A stretch of 64,000 nt of DNA from Paracoccus sp. SCSIO 75233 (GCF_027912675.1 NZ_CP115757.1:2046001-2110000), one strand, 5' to 3'. Positions 1-9,299 are shown, counted from the first letter of the stretch. A program made the numbers and translations. Notes: generated by a model from the sequence alone, not told the origin.

Positions 1-3000
1 TGGCGTAAGCCCCCTTGATCCGGTCGCCATCGCCTTTCCAGTCGCGGCGAATGACGATCTTGTTGTCGCTGACCTTGGCCAGATCGCGCTGATCGGTCAG
101 GAATTCGACCAGCCCGGCGGGGTTGGGGAATTTGTCATTGTGGAACTGGACCGTAGCCCCCTTCGGCCCGGCATCCAGCTTGGCGATATTGGCGCGTTTC
201 GCCATCGCCTTGATGCGGATGACGTTCATCAACATGTTCACCTCGCGCGGGACAGGGCCGAAACGGTCGTGCAATTCCGCCGCAAACCCCTCCATCTCAA
301 CCTTCGTAGAAATATCGGACAGACGCCGATAAAGCCCCAATCGCACATCCAGATCGGCGATATAGCTTTCCGGGATCGTCACCGGGACGCCAAGGTTAAG
401 CTGCGGCGCCCATTCATCCTCGGGCGTGCCCTCCAGCTCGCCGGATTTCAGCTTGGCAATCGTTTCTTCCAGCATCGCCTGATAAAGCTCGAACCCGACT
501 TCCTTGATATGGCCCGACTGCTCCTCCCCCAGCAGATTGCCCGCGCCGCGCAGGTCCAGGTCCTGAGAGGCGAGGTTGAACCCGGCCCCCAGCCCGTCGA
601 TATTGCCGAGGAATTTCAGCCGCCGTTCCGCCTGCAGCGTCAGCGGCGCACGCGGTTTCGTGGTCAGGTAGCAATAAGCTCGGGTGCGCGAGCGGCCCAC
701 GCGGCCCCTGATCTGGTAAAGCTGGGCAAGGCCGTAAATATCCGCCCGCCAGACGATCATCGTGTTCGCGGTCGGAATATCGAGCCCGCTTTCCACGATG
801 GTCGTCGCCAGCAGCACGTCATATTGCCCGTCATAAAACGCGTTCATCCGCTGATCCAGATCGCCCGCTGCCATCTGGCCATGCGCCACGACGAAGCTGA
901 TTTCCGGCACATGCTCGCGCAGCCAGTCCTCGATCTCCGGCAGATCGGCGATGCGGGGGACGACAAAGAAACTCTGCCCGCCGCGATATTTCTCCCGCAG
1001 CAAGGCCTCGCGGATGGTGACGCTGTCGAACTCGCTGACATAGGTGCGGATTGCCAGACGGTCCACCGGCGGCGTCCCGATAATCGACAGATCGCGCACG
1101 CCCGAGAGCGAGAGTTGCAGCGTACGCGGGATCGGCGTGGCGGTCATGGTCAGCACATGCACGTCGCTGCGCAGTTCCTTCAGCCGTTCCTTGTGGCTGA
1201 CACCGAAATGCTGCTCCTCATCAATGACCAGCAGGCCAAGATCGCGAAACTTGACCGCCTTGGCGAGCACCGCATGGGTGCCGACGACGATATCGACGCT
1301 GCCATCGGCCAGCCCTGCCCGCGTCGCCGCCGCCTCTTTGGCGGACACGAATCGCGACAGCGCGCGGACATTCAGCGCCGTGCCACGGAACCGCTCGGCA
1401 AAGCTGCGGGCGTGCTGGCGGGCGAGCAAGGTGGTCGGCGCGATCACCGCGACTTGCTTGCCCTGCGATGCCGCGATGAAGGCGGCGCGCATCGCCACCT
1501 CCGTCTTGCCGAAGCCGACATCGCCCACGATCAGCCGGTCCATCGGGCGGCCCGTCGCCAGATCGGCCATCACATCGTCAATGGCCCCCATCTGGTCGTC
1601 GGTCTCGGTATAGGGGAAGCGGGCCGAGAATGCCTCCCAATCGTGATGCTCAGGCTCCAGCACCGGGGCCGTACGCAGCAGCCGTTCCGCCGCGACCCGC
1701 ATCAGCCGGTCCGCGATCAGGCGGATGCGTTCCTTCAGCCGCGCCTTGCGCGCCTGCCACGCCCCGCCGCCGAGCTTGTCCAGCAACCCCTCTTCATGGC
1801 CGTAACGGCTGAGCAGTTCGATATTCTCGACCGGCAGGAACAGCCTGTCCCCGCCCGCATATTCAAGCGCCACGCAATCATGCGGCACGCCGCCGGCGGT
1901 AATGGTCTCCAGCCCCTTGTAGCGCCCGATGCCGTGTTCGACATGCACCACCAGATCTCCCGGCGTCAGGGTCGTGGTGTCTTTCAGGAAATTCTCCGCC
2001 CGCCGCCGCTTCCGCGCGCCCCGGATCAGCCGGTCGCCCAGCACATCCTGTTCGGAGATGACGGCGATCTTGCCGAGTGCGCTGCCATCGGCGGTAAACC
2101 CCTCCTCCAGCGGCCAGACCGTCAGCCCGAGCGCACCGGGCTGCTCCGGCAGATCGGAGAGGCGGGAGATATCCTTGAACCCTTCAACCCCTTCATCCGC
2201 AATCAGGCCCCGCAGGCGTTCGCGCGCGCCGTCCGAAAAGCTGGCGATGACGACACGATGGGTCTTGCGCAGATCGCGCAGATGCGCCGCGAGCGCGCCG
2301 AAAAGGTCGAGCTGTTCCGCCTGCCGTTCCGGCGCAAAATTGCGCCCGACCTTGCCGCCCGCATTCAGGACACCGGGACCGGGCGGGGCGGCATTCACCG
2401 ACAGCCGCAGGACACGGCGGTCCGACAACCAGCGGGACCATTCGTCGCCGCCCGCAAACATCGCCTCGGGCGCGACCGGGCGATAGACGGTTTCACCCAC
2501 GCGGCGGCCCGCAGCCTCGCGGCGTGCGTTATATTGTTCCCGGATCATCTCCCATCTTGCTTCGCGCACCTGATCCAGCCGGTCATCCAGCATCACCGAG
2601 GCATCGGGGAGATAGTCGAAAACGCTGTCCAGACGCGCATGGAACCACGGCAACCAATGCTCGACACCCGCCAGTTTGCGACCAGCGCTGACGGCCTCAT
2701 ACAGCGGGTCATTCGCGCCGCCGCCATATTCGGCGCGATAGGTGGTGCGGAAACGGGTGATGGCGTCGTCGTCGAGGATGACCTCGGACATCGGGACCAG
2801 TTCCAGCCGGTCGAGCTTTCCCGCACTTCGCTGCGTCTCGGGATCGAAGCGCCGGGCGCTGTCCAGCACATCACCGAACAGGTCCAGACGGATCGGGCCG
2901 GAGGGTCCGGGCGGGTAGATGTCGATGATGCCGCCGCGAATGGCATAATCGCCCGGCTCGGTCACGGTCGGGGCCTGCGCGAAACCCATCCGCGCCAGCC

Positions 3001-3400
3001 AGCCGCGCAAGCCCGCCTCATCGATCCGGTCACCGACACGGGCGGTAAAGCTCGCCGTCCTCACGGTCTCGCGCGGGGGCACGCGTTGCAGCGCGGCGTT
3101 CAGCGTGGTCAGCACCACGAAGCGACCCGGCACCGCCTTATGCGCCAGCATGGCCAGCGTCGCCATCCGCGCGGCCATCACCTCCGACGCGGGCGAGACG
3201 CGGTCGTAAGGCGTCGTATCCCATGCGGGAAAGTCGAGCACGGTCAGATCGGGCGCGAAGAACCGCAGCCCCTCACGCATCGCCTCCGCCCGGCGGTCGT
3301 CGCGGGCGATATGGATGACGGGGCCACGCTCGGCCTCGCGCGCAAGAAGTGCGGCATCATAGCCCGAAGGCGCGCCGGAAAGGGTGATATTTTCAGCCAT
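1..3400 (-). CDS. mfd: Transcription-repair coupling factor Mfd (3' end cut by window edge)
   Basis: Mfd is an ATP-dependent translocase. It removes RNA polymerase stalled at DNA lesions and recruits UvrA. About 1133 residues are visible and only the last few are cut off, against a usual total near 1150. The N-terminal UvrB-like part begins MAENITLSG. The middle carries a CarD-like RNAP-interacting domain (GDLVVHVEHGIGRYKGLE). A superfamily 2 helicase core follows, with Walker A GDVGFGKTEVA, the DEEQHFG box and motif VI QIRGRVGRS. The C-terminal TRCF domain is largely present. The ATG at 3400 fits the family N-terminus. The gene is transcribed leftward, away from its neighbours. A 1221-codon open frame on the opposite strand is only a GC-driven shadow. 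Confidence 0.97.
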   Translation of the reverse strand, partial: MAENITLSGAPSGYDAALLAREAERGPVIHIARDDRRAEAMREGLRFFAPDLTVLDFPAWDTTPYDRVSPASEVMAARMATLAMLAHKAVPGRFVVLTTLNAALQRVPPRETVRTASFTARVGDRIDEAGLRGWLARMGFAQAPTVTEPGDYAIRGGIIDIYPPGPSGPIRLDLFGDVLDSARRFDPETQRSAGKLDRLELVPMSEVILDDDAITRFRTTYRAEYGGGANDPLYEAVSAGRKLAGVEHWLPWFHARLDSVFDYLPDASVMLDDRLDQVREARWEMIREQYNARREAAGRRVGETVYRPVAPEAMFAGGDEWSRWLSDRRVLRLSVNAAPPGPGVLNAGGKVGRNFAPERQAEQLDLFGALAAHLRDLRKTHRVVIASFSDGARERLRGLIADEGVEGFKDISRLSDLPEQPGALGLTVWPLEEGFTADGSALGKIAVISEQDVLGDRLIRGARKRRRAENFLKDTTTLTPGDLVVHVEHGIGRYKGLETITAGGVPHDCVALEYAGGDRLFLPVENIELLSRYGHEEGLLDKLGGGAWQARKARLKERIRLIADRLMRVAAERLLRTAPVLEPEHHDWEAFSARFPYTETDDQMGAIDDVMADLATGRPMDRLIVGDVGFGKTEVAMRAAFIAASQGKQVAVIAPTTLLARQHARSFAERFRGTALNVRALSRFVSAKEAAATRAGLADGSVDIVVGTHAVLAKAVKFRDLGLLVIDEEQHFGVSHKERLKELRSDVHVLTMTATPIPRTLQLSLSGVRDLSIIGTPPVDRLAIRTYVSEFDSVTIREALLREKYRGGQSFFVVPRIADLPEIEDWLREHVPEISFVVAHGQMAAGDLDQRMNAFYDGQYDVLLATTIVESGLDIPTANTMIVWRADIYGLAQLYQIRGRVGRSRTRAYCYLTTKPRAPLTLQAERRLKFLGNIDGLGAGFNLASQDLDLRGAGNLLGEEQSGHIKEVGFELYQAMLEETIAKLKSGELEGTPEDEWAPQLNLGVPVTIPESYIADLDVRLGLYRRLSDISTKVEMEGFAAELHDRFGPVPREVNMLMNVIRIKAMAKRANIAKLDAGPKGATVQFHNDKFPNPAGLVEFLTDQRDLAKVSDNKIVIRRDWKGDGDRIKGAYA

Positions 3401-3436
3401 GCGGACCAGATAAACGGGTTTCAGCCGTGGTCAAGA

Positions 3437-4009
3437 TCACAGCCCGTTGGGATGCAGCAACATCCAGAAAGATGCGTAGAGTGTGGTTACCATGACCGCC
3501 AGCACACTGATCAGCGTATGGAGGATGCGGTAAGTGTTGATCCGCTTTATCGCCGCCGCCGCCGCATCGCGCACGGGCGCACCCCGCTCTGCCGCAGTCA
3601 GCACCGGACGCAGCTTCTGCGCCAGACGGACACGAAGGACAAACAGCAATGCGACAGGCAGCGCCAGCAGGGTCAGTGCCTGCGCCATTTCCAGCCCGTA
3701 GCGAAACCCCAGCAGCAGCAGCGCGCTCAGCCCGAAACAGATCGCGGCGGTCAGAACTGCGCCGCCTGTCCGCCCGATCTGCCAGCGGGGCAATTGCAGC
3801 GATAGCCAGTTGAGCAGCAGAACAGCCTCTTCCGGCTCCGCCTCTGCAGGTTCGCGGCGGAGCGCACGTCCGGCATCGCCCAGCACATCATTCGGCACCC
3901 CCAGCACGCCGCGTCCGGACAGGGTCCAGACGGCGAACAGCACCAGCCAGAACCAGGGCGAGGAAAAGGATCTGGCGTCCAGGATTGAAAATAGCTGAGA
4001 GAGGAACAC
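3437..4009 (-). CDS. Small integral membrane protein, Rhodobacterales 'component of SufBCD complex' family
   Basis: This 190-residue protein has about four hydrophobic segments: around residues 15-35 (FSSPWFWLVLFAVW), 82-102, 106-125 and 165-185. A polar stretch lies between the first and second. Its length and the N-terminal ILDARSFSSPWFW pattern resemble a Rhodobacterales family that databases call 'component of SufBCD complex'. I see no Fe-S ligand and no suf gene nearby, so that name should not be read as a function. The only in-frame start is GTG at 4009. The gene lies downstream of mfd's start on the same strand and is divergent from hemB, 73 bp away. Confidence 0.75.
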   Translation of the reverse strand: MFLSQLFSILDARSFSSPWFWLVLFAVWTLSGRGVLGVPNDVLGDAGRALRREPAEAEPEEAVLLLNWLSLQLPRWQIGRTGGAVLTAAICFGLSALLLLGFRYGLEMAQALTLLALPVALLFVLRVRLAQKLRPVLTAAERGAPVRDAAAAAIKRINTYRILHTLISVLAVMVTTLYASFWMLLHPNGL

Positions 4010-4082
4010 GATGCCCTGCCTGCTTGTCGTCGCGCGGCGCCGACCTTAGAACAGGGATGGAACAAGGAAAAGCCGAAAGCCC

Positions 4083-5081
4083 ATGTCTGCAAACCCAATC
4101 CTCCCGCCCTTCCCGACCACGCGCCTGCGCCGCCTGCGCCGGACCAAGGCCCTGCGTGACATGGTGACGGAGAATCACGTCTCCGCCGCCAATCTGATCT
4201 GGCCGGTTTTCGTGACCGAGGTTGCGGGGGCCGATGTCGAAATCCCCTCCCTGCCCGGCGTGCAGCGCTACACGGTCGACGGCGTAAAGGCAGCGGCCGA
4301 GCGCGCGGCGAAGCTGGGCATTCCGGCGATCTGCGTCTTTCCGCATTCGGCGCAGGAATTGCGGACCGAGGGCTGTGAGAGGGCCTGGGACCCGGAAAAT
4401 ATCAGCAATCAGGCGATCCGCGCCATCAAGGCCACGGTGCCGGAATTGATGGTGATGACGGATATCGCGCTCGATCCCTATAACATCAACGGCCATGACG
4501 GGCTGGTCCGCAATGGCGAGATCCTCAATGACGAAACCGTCGATTGCCTCGTACGGATGGCGATAGCGCAGGCAGAGGCCGGTGCCGATATCCTCGGTCC
4601 CTCCGATATGATGGACGGCCGGATCGCGGCTTTCCGGGCCGCATTGGAGAAGCGCGGACACAAGCATGTAACGATCATGTCCTACGCGGCCAAATTCGCC
4701 AGCGGCTTTTACGGGCCGTTCCGCGACGCGGTCGGCGCCTCGGGCAGGCTGGTCGGCGACAAGAAAACCTATCAGGTCAACCCCGCCAACCGGGAAGAGG
4801 CGCTGCGCTGCGTCGCCCGCGATCTGGCGGAAGGGGCGGATATGGTCATGGTCAAACCCGGCATGCCCTATCTCGATATCTGCCGGGAGGTCCGCGACCG
4901 CTTCGGCGCCCCGACCTTCGCCTATCAGGTCAGCGGCGAATACGCGATGATCGAAGGGGCCATCCGCAATGGCTGGTTAAGCCGCGATGTCGTCATGGAA
5001 AGCCTGCTCGCCTTCCGCCGCGCCGGATGCGACGGCGTCCTGACTTATTTCGCGCCTGAGGTCGCCGAAGCTCTGGCCTGA
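4083..5081 (+). CDS. hemB: Delta-aminolevulinic acid dehydratase (porphobilinogen synthase)
   Basis: HemB condenses two 5-aminolevulinate molecules into porphobilinogen, a cytosolic step of tetrapyrrole (heme, siroheme, possibly bacteriochlorophyll) synthesis. At 332 residues it has family length. The two Schiff-base lysines are visible in MSYAAKFASGFYGPFRDA and in MVMVKPGMPYLD. The active-site metal loop reads TDIALDPYNINGHDG and has none of the three cysteines of zinc-dependent enzymes. The metal-independent enzyme described from Rhodobacter capsulatus also lacks them. The ATG at 4083 gives the expected N-terminus. The gene stands alone, divergent from the membrane protein on its left. Confidence 0.97.
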   Translation: MSANPILPPFPTTRLRRLRRTKALRDMVTENHVSAANLIWPVFVTEVAGADVEIPSLPGVQRYTVDGVKAAAERAAKLGIPAICVFPHSAQELRTEGCERAWDPENISNQAIRAIKATVPELMVMTDIALDPYNINGHDGLVRNGEILNDETVDCLVRMAIAQAEAGADILGPSDMMDGRIAAFRAALEKRGHKHVTIMSYAAKFASGFYGPFRDAVGASGRLVGDKKTYQVNPANREEALRCVARDLAEGADMVMVKPGMPYLDICREVRDRFGAPTFAYQVSGEYAMIEGAIRNGWLSRDVVMESLLAFRRAGCDGVLTYFAPEVAEALA

Positions 5082-5126
5082 GCCGGTTGATCTCGCTAGA
5101 ATACCCCAAAATAAGGGGGTTTGAGC

Positions 5127-5708
5127 ATGGTTAACCACAAAGTTTTGACTCGTCGCAGCTTTTTTGCTGCCGGTGCCGCCTTTGCAGTTGCAGCCTGCAA
5201 TAACGGGCTGGCAACCAATGCGACGCAAACCCTTGAGAACCGTGTCAATGCGACCTTGCAGGAGCTGTACGGCAAATATCCGAACGCCCGCCCGATCGTT
5301 GAAAATTCGCGCGGCGTGCTGGTCATGCCGGTGCTGACCCAGGCTGCATTCGGTGTCGGCGGGGCTTACGGCGAGGGCGCACTGCAGGTAGGTGGCAAGA
5401 CGGTCGATTATTACTCCGCCGCCAAGGCGTCCATCGGGCTTCAGGCCGGGGCGCGTCAATTCGCCCATGTTCTGGTATTCCAGACCGACAGGGCGCTCGA
5501 AGATTTCCGTGCGGCACCGGGCTGGGTCGCGGGCGCGGAGGCCTATTACGCCGTTCCGGCGGACGGGATGAGCTTCGGCACCGATACCGTCACCCGCAAC
5601 CACCCGGTCGTCGCGATGATCTTCGGCGAGACCGGGGTCATGGCGGGTGCGGCCATTGAGGGCACGAAATACACAAGAATCATTCCTTCGGCACTGGCGA
5701 CTCGCTGA
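5127..5708 (+). CDS. SYLF-domain (YSC84-type) lipoprotein
   Basis: This is a 193-residue putative lipoprotein. The N-terminus MVNHKVLTRRSFFAAGAAF is a twin-arginine-like signal followed by the lipobox VAAC, with the lipidated Cys near residue 24. The rest matches the SYLF/YSC84 lipid-binding fold (SRGVLVMPVLTQAAFGVGGAYGEG, then HVLVFQTDRALEDF). SYLF domains bind phosphoinositides in eukaryotes; their bacterial role is unknown. A GGGGG run 7 nt upstream supports ATG 5127 over the in-frame TTG at 5121. It follows hemB by 45 bp and may be read from it or from its own promoter. Confidence 0.82.
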   Translation: MVNHKVLTRRSFFAAGAAFAVAACNNGLATNATQTLENRVNATLQELYGKYPNARPIVENSRGVLVMPVLTQAAFGVGGAYGEGALQVGGKTVDYYSAAKASIGLQAGARQFAHVLVFQTDRALEDFRAAPGWVAGAEAYYAVPADGMSFGTDTVTRNHPVVAMIFGETGVMAGAAIEGTKYTRIIPSALATR

Positions 5709-5742
5709 CACAGGTCACACGTCGACCACGGAAGATCGCAGC

Positions 5743-5765
5743 AAAAAGGGGCCACGCGGCCTCTT
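5743..5765 (-). terminator. Rho-independent terminator after the lytic transglycosylase gene
   Basis: On the minus strand AGGCC-GCGT-GGCC with flanking C/G pairs forms a stem, followed directly by TTTTT (5747-5743). It lies about 40 bp past the stop codon at 5806. The T-run is on the minus strand, so it fits the transglycosylase gene rather than the convergent SYLF gene. Confidence 0.6.
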
Positions 5766-5805
5766 ATTCGTTCAGCGAATGTAAACCAGCGAAACGGCGA
5801 ACCGC

Positions 5806-6456
5806 TTAGCCGCCTGCGATGATCCGCACATAGTTGCGGGTTTCGCGGTAGGGCGGGATCCCGCCATATTTCTTCACCGCACCCGGCCCGGCATTGTATG
5901 CGGCGAGCGCAAGACGCCAGTCACCGAACTGGTTATACATCATCCGCAGATAACGCGCGCCGCCTTCGAGGTTCTGGATCGGATCACGCGGGTTCACACC
6001 CAGATTGGCCGCAGTGCCGGGCATAAGCTGCGCCAGACCCATTGCACCCTTATGCGAGCGGGCATTCGGGTTCCAGCGCGATTCCTGATTGACCAGCCGC
6101 AGGAACAGCGCCTCCGGGATACCATATTTGCGGGCCATCGCCTGAGCATGGGGGATATAGGCCGACTGCTTGCCGGTATACGCCTTGGTCGAAACCGTCG
6201 GGGACAGCTCGATCGTGGTGACGTTCACCACCTGACGCCCGGTCGGACGCAGCCGCTTGGATTGCTGGTACTGGCTGGCCAGGCGGCTGTCCATCAACTG
6301 CTTCTGGCGGTTGAACTGTGCCTGCCGGTTCTTTTCACTGACACGCTTGAGGTTCAGCCCATCGGCCGAAGCGGGCAGGGCCGTCACGCTGACGCAGGCT
6401 GCTATAACGCCGATCTTTGCAAACAAACCGATGCTTTTCAACGTTTTGACGATCAT
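5806..6456 (-). CDS. Lytic murein transglycosylase, SLT domain
   Basis: This is a 216-residue exported peptidoglycan-cleaving enzyme. It has a signal peptide (MIVKTLKSIGLFAKIGVIAA...LPASA), a basic linker, and a C-terminal Slt/goose-lysozyme-like domain. The catalytic glutamate is in NQESRWNPNARS. The family motifs GAMGLAQLMPGTA, GARYLRMMYNQFGDW and ALAAYNAGPGAV are all present. The frame is open 38 codons further upstream, but that extension lacks signal-peptide character, so ATG 6456 is chosen. No partner gene adjoins; the family cleaves the MurNAc-GlcNAc bond during wall remodelling. Confidence 0.9.
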   Translation of the reverse strand: MIVKTLKSIGLFAKIGVIAACVSVTALPASADGLNLKRVSEKNRQAQFNRQKQLMDSRLASQYQQSKRLRPTGRQVVNVTTIELSPTVSTKAYTGKQSAYIPHAQAMARKYGIPEALFLRLVNQESRWNPNARSHKGAMGLAQLMPGTAANLGVNPRDPIQNLEGGARYLRMMYNQFGDWRLALAAYNAGPGAVKKYGGIPPYRETRNYVRIIAGG

Positions 6457-6679
6457 GTCCCATACCTGTGCGTTCTTATTATGCGTTGAATATACGCGAA
6501 ACCGCCCGGATCGCCAGTAACGTCTCTGCGGGGGTCCCCCTGCCTTCGGGATCGGCGGCATTTCGCTCATGCCCAGTGGCGGGGAATTCCCTGTCCGTTC
6601 GGGGCCTGTTTCTCATCCCCCCTTGCCCGTAACGGGCCGCGCGCGCTAGACCAGCCTCATATCAGTTGAGAGGATGAAG

Positions 6680-7189
6680 ATGGCAGGCAGCGTCAACAAG
6701 GTGATCCTGATCGGGAATCTGGGTCAGGACCCGGAGGTCCGCACGTTCCAGAACGGGGGCAAGGTGGTCAACCTGCGCATCGCTACGTCCGAGCAATGGA
6801 AGGACCGCAATAGCGGCGAGCGGCAGGAGCGTACCCAGTGGCATTCCGTCGCGATCTTCGCAGAACCGCTGGCCCGCGTGGCCGAGCAATATCTGCGCAA
6901 GGGCAGCAAGGTCTATATCGAGGGCCAGCTTGAGACCCGCAAATGGCAGGACCAGTCGGGTCAGGACCGCTACTCGACCGAGGTGGTGCTGCGCCCCTAT
7001 CGCAGCGAACTGACCATGCTGGATGGGCGCGGCGAAGGTGGCGGCGGCGGACGTGGTGGCTCCGGCGGCGGATTCGGCGGCGGCAGCAGCTATGGCAATG
7101 ATGGCGGCTACGGGGACGGCCCCTCCGGCGGCGGCAATCAGGGCGGCGGCGGCGGTCGTTCGGATTTCGACGACGAGATCCCGTTCTGA
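6680..7189 (+). CDS. ssb: Single-stranded DNA-binding protein
   Basis: SSB coats single-stranded DNA in replication, repair and recombination, and recruits partners through its acidic tail. The 169 residues contain an OB-fold ([20 protein letters not shown] to about residue 115), a Gly-rich linker (about 118-160) and the C-terminal tip DDEIPF. ATG 6680 is preferred to ATG 6674 because GAGAGG at 6666-6671 is then about 8 nt away and the protein begins with the family's MAGSVNKV. The gene is monocistronic, with a terminator just downstream. Confidence 0.96.
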   Translation: MAGSVNKVILIGNLGQDPEVRTFQNGGKVVNLRIATSEQWKDRNSGERQERTQWHSVAIFAEPLARVAEQYLRKGSKVYIEGQLETRKWQDQSGQDRYSTEVVLRPYRSELTMLDGRGEGGGGGRGGSGGGFGGGSSYGNDGGYGDGPSGGGNQGGGGGRSDFDDEIPF

Positions 7190-7231
7190 GGCGCGGTTTC
7201 TCTTTAGCCGTCATGGCTTAGACGAAAGAAC

Positions 7232-7257
7232 GGGGCGGCTGACCGCCCCTTTTTCTT
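7232..7257 (+). terminator. Rho-independent terminator of ssb
   Basis: A perfect GGGGCGG-CTGA-CCGCCCC hairpin is followed by TTTTTCTT, 43 bp after the ssb stop. Confidence 0.88.
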
Positions 7258-7275
7258 GCCGCAAAGCCTTCTGCG

Positions 7276-7740
7276 TCAGTTCCCGGCTGCGCGGCTTTCC
7301 GGCTGCGTTTCTGCGGCATCAATCGCCGCCAGCACCGCCTGCCAGGACAGCAGGATCGAGGCATGGCGGTTCGGATAGTCCCGCGCCGGGATCAACACTT
7401 CCAGCCCATCCCACGGCGCGTCCGGGACCGGCCCCGTCTCTTTCAGCATGGCGAGAAGTTGCGCTTCGCCCCTCGCGATCTCAGCCCGCGTCGCGCCCAT
7501 CACATGCGTCCCGAGTACCGCCGCAGAGGCCTGCCCGAGCGCGCAGGCCCGTACCTCCTGCCCGAATGCGGCGACATGCCCGTCCTCGATCCGCACATGC
7601 GCCGTCACCGTCGAGCCGCAATGCGGCGAGCGTTTCTTGGCGCTGCCCTGCGGGTCGGCAATCCGGCCCAGATGCGGAATATCCGCCGCGAGCGCGAGGA
7701 TCCGCTTAGAATAAAGCTGCATCATATCGGCGTCGGACAT
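7276..7740 (-). CDS. NifU/IscU-like iron-sulfur cluster assembly scaffold protein (third Cys missing)
   Basis: This 154-residue protein has the fold signature of NifU_N/IscU scaffolds. Two of the three cluster-ligand cysteines are kept: C41 in SPHCGS and C66 in RACALGQAS. The C-terminal ligand motif, usually HC, reads NRHASILLSW, with Ala127 in place of Cys. The protein may therefore hold a cluster differently or act as a delivery or regulatory factor. It stands alone, divergent from hisI, with no isc or suf gene in the window. ATG 7740 begins MSDADMMQLY, as expected for this group. Confidence 0.85.
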   Translation of the reverse strand: MSDADMMQLYSKRILALAADIPHLGRIADPQGSAKKRSPHCGSTVTAHVRIEDGHVAAFGQEVRACALGQASAAVLGTHVMGATRAEIARGEAQLLAMLKETGPVPDAPWDGLEVLIPARDYPNRHASILLSWQAVLAAIDAAETQPESRAAGN

Positions 7741-7798
7741 GGTTTTCCCCGCTTGGCTTCACGACTAGATAGGGATCGCAACCCGGAAAGGAAACCCG

Positions 7799-8158
7799 AT
7801 GTTCGACCCTGAAACGCTCCGCTTCGACGCCAATGGGCTGATCCCCGCCATCGCGCAGGACGCCGAAGGCGGCGAGGTGCTGATGATGGCATGGATGAAT
7901 GCGGAGGCCGTGGCGCGCACGCAAAAGACCGGGCGGGTGACCTACTGGTCCCGCTCCCGGCAGGCGTTCTGGGTGAAGGGCGAAAGTTCGGGTCATGTGC
8001 AGGAGTTGGTCGAGATGCGGGTCGATTGCGACCGCGACTGCCTGCTGGTGCTGGTCCGCCAGACCGGACCTGCCTGCCATACCAACCGGCGGAGTTGTTT
8101 TTATACGGCTGTGCGTGAGGGTAATGAGGTCGAGATCATGACACCGATGGCGGAGTGA
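7799..8158 (+). CDS. hisI: Phosphoribosyl-AMP cyclohydrolase
   Basis: HisI opens the adenine ring of phosphoribosyl-AMP, the third step of histidine synthesis. The 119 residues match the stand-alone family without a HisE domain. The Mg-binding aspartates are D76, D78 and D80 in VDCDRDC. The zinc cysteines are C77, C93 and C100 (ACHTNRRSCFY). GGAAAGGAAACCCG before ATG 7799 supplies the ribosome binding site. No other his gene is in the window. Confidence 0.96.
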   Translation: MFDPETLRFDANGLIPAIAQDAEGGEVLMMAWMNAEAVARTQKTGRVTYWSRSRQAFWVKGESSGHVQELVEMRVDCDRDCLLVLVRQTGPACHTNRRSCFYTAVREGNEVEIMTPMAE

Positions 8159-8250
8159 GGCCGCGCAGGTAGCCAGCGCCGAAAGATGGCGGCTGGCCGG
8201 CTGCCCGCCAAATATTCGGTTGCCACCGGCCAGCACAGGGCCAGCGGCTG

Positions 8251-8403
8251 ACCGCGGGCTGCCGCTGCCAGCGCTTGGTGTATCCGCTTTATCGTGCTAC
8301 CCCGCTGAACAACCGTCCGGCGCGGACCGGCGCAGAAGTGGCCGTCCAGGGGGCGGTCAGCCGCTGGCCCGGCGGGCTTCGCCCTTGTTCCGGGCCGGGT
8401 TTT
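8251..8403 (+). repeat. Dispersed intergenic repeat, copy A
   Basis: Between hisI and gluQRS lies a 298-bp stretch with no gene. Its core, 8286-8399, aligns end to end with 10721-10836 at roughly three quarters identity by eye. Shared blocks include GCTTTATCGTGC, CCCGCTGAAC, GGGGGCGG and CCCGGCGGG. Similarity continues weakly back to ACCGCGGGC at 8251. The end folds as CCCGGC...GCCGGG around GGGC-TTC-GCCC and is followed by TTTTC, so it could also terminate hisI transcripts. No coding potential is visible. Confidence 0.7.
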
Positions 8404-8456
8404 CATACCGAGCGGGGTGGAGTGGCAGAGCGGGTCCGTAAGTCTCCCGGCCTAGA

Positions 8457-9299
8457 CTAAAGCTCGACCATCCGGCGAATATCCCCCGCACTCATCCCCT
8501 GCCCCCGCAGTTCCCGCAGGCTCCGCGCATCGTCGCGCTTGGCGAGGCGCTTGCCATCTTCGTCCCGGATCAGCCGGTGATGATGATAGTCCGGCGTCTC
8601 CAGATCCAGCAGCCGTTGCAACAGCACATGGATCCATGTCGACTCGAACAGATCCTGCCCCCGCGCCACCAGATCAATCCCTTGCGCCGCGTCGTCCAGC
8701 ACCACGGAGAGATGATAGGACGTGCCCATCCCGCGCCGCGCGAGGATCACGTCGCCGATCCCGGTCAGAAAACCGTCACGGCCAAGCACATGCACCCGCC
8801 CGTCTCGAAAACTTAGCATATTGTCGCGCAAAAGATCGAAGGCACGGCCTGCATCCAGCCGGATCACATCGCCCTCACGCAGATCCCGCATCGCCCTCCC
8901 CCGGCAGGTGCCGGGATAGATCAGCCCGTCCGGCCCGTGGACGGGCGCACCCTCCTGCGGAGCCGACAACGCCGATTTAATGTCCCCGCGTGTGCAGGAA
9001 CAGGGATAGGTCACGCCGAGATCGCCCAGATAGCCAAGCGCATCCTGATAAATCTCCATCCGCTCGGATTGCCGCATCACCGGCTGACGCCACGCCAGCC
9101 CCAGCCACGCCAGATCTTCGAAAATCGCGTCCTCGAACTCCGGCTTGCAGCGGTCACGGTCGATATCCTCGATCCGCAGCAGGAACTGACCGGGGCTGGC
9201 CTCCGCCGCCGAGACGAGCGCCGAAAACGCATGACCCAGATGCAAAAGCCCCGTGGGCGAAGGCGCAAAGCGGGTGCGCGTCACGCGCCCGCCAGCCAT
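8457..9299 (-). CDS. gluQRS: Glutamyl-Q tRNA(Asp) synthetase
   Basis: GluQ-RS is a truncated glutamyl-tRNA synthetase. It attaches glutamate to queuosine at the wobble position of tRNA-Asp. The 280 residues comprise the catalytic core only: class I signature [14 protein letters not shown] near the N-terminus, a Zn site (PCSCTR with YPGTCRG) and a KMSKS-like KRLAKRD. There is no anticodon-binding domain. Its start overlaps the 3' end of trmFO by 19 bp, so the two tRNA-modification genes form one leftward unit. Confidence 0.95.
   Translation of the reverse strand: MAGGRVTRTRFAPSPTGLLHLGHAFSALVSAAEASPGQFLLRIEDIDRDRCKPEFEDAIFEDLAWLGLAWRQPVMRQSERMEIYQDALGYLGDLGVTYPCSCTRGDIKSALSAPQEGAPVHGPDGLIYPGTCRGRAMRDLREGDVIRLDAGRAFDLLRDNMLSFRDGRVHVLGRDGFLTGIGDVILARRGMGTSYHLSVVLDDAAQGIDLVARGQDLFESTWIHVLLQRLLDLETPDYHHHRLIRDEDGKRLAKRDDARSLRELRGQGMSAGDIRRMVEL

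Noticed and set aside
140..3805. A 1221-codon open frame on the plus strand across the mfd locus
   Set aside because: It is antisense to an unmistakable mfd, rich in Arg/His/Gln in the manner of GC-driven shadow frames, and has no domain I recognise.
8160..8456. Possible structured RNA (SRP RNA or RNase P RNA) after hisI
   Set aside because: Strong stems exist, but no conserved SRP or RNase P core motif is seen, and the core is duplicated upstream of trmFO, so it was called a repeat.
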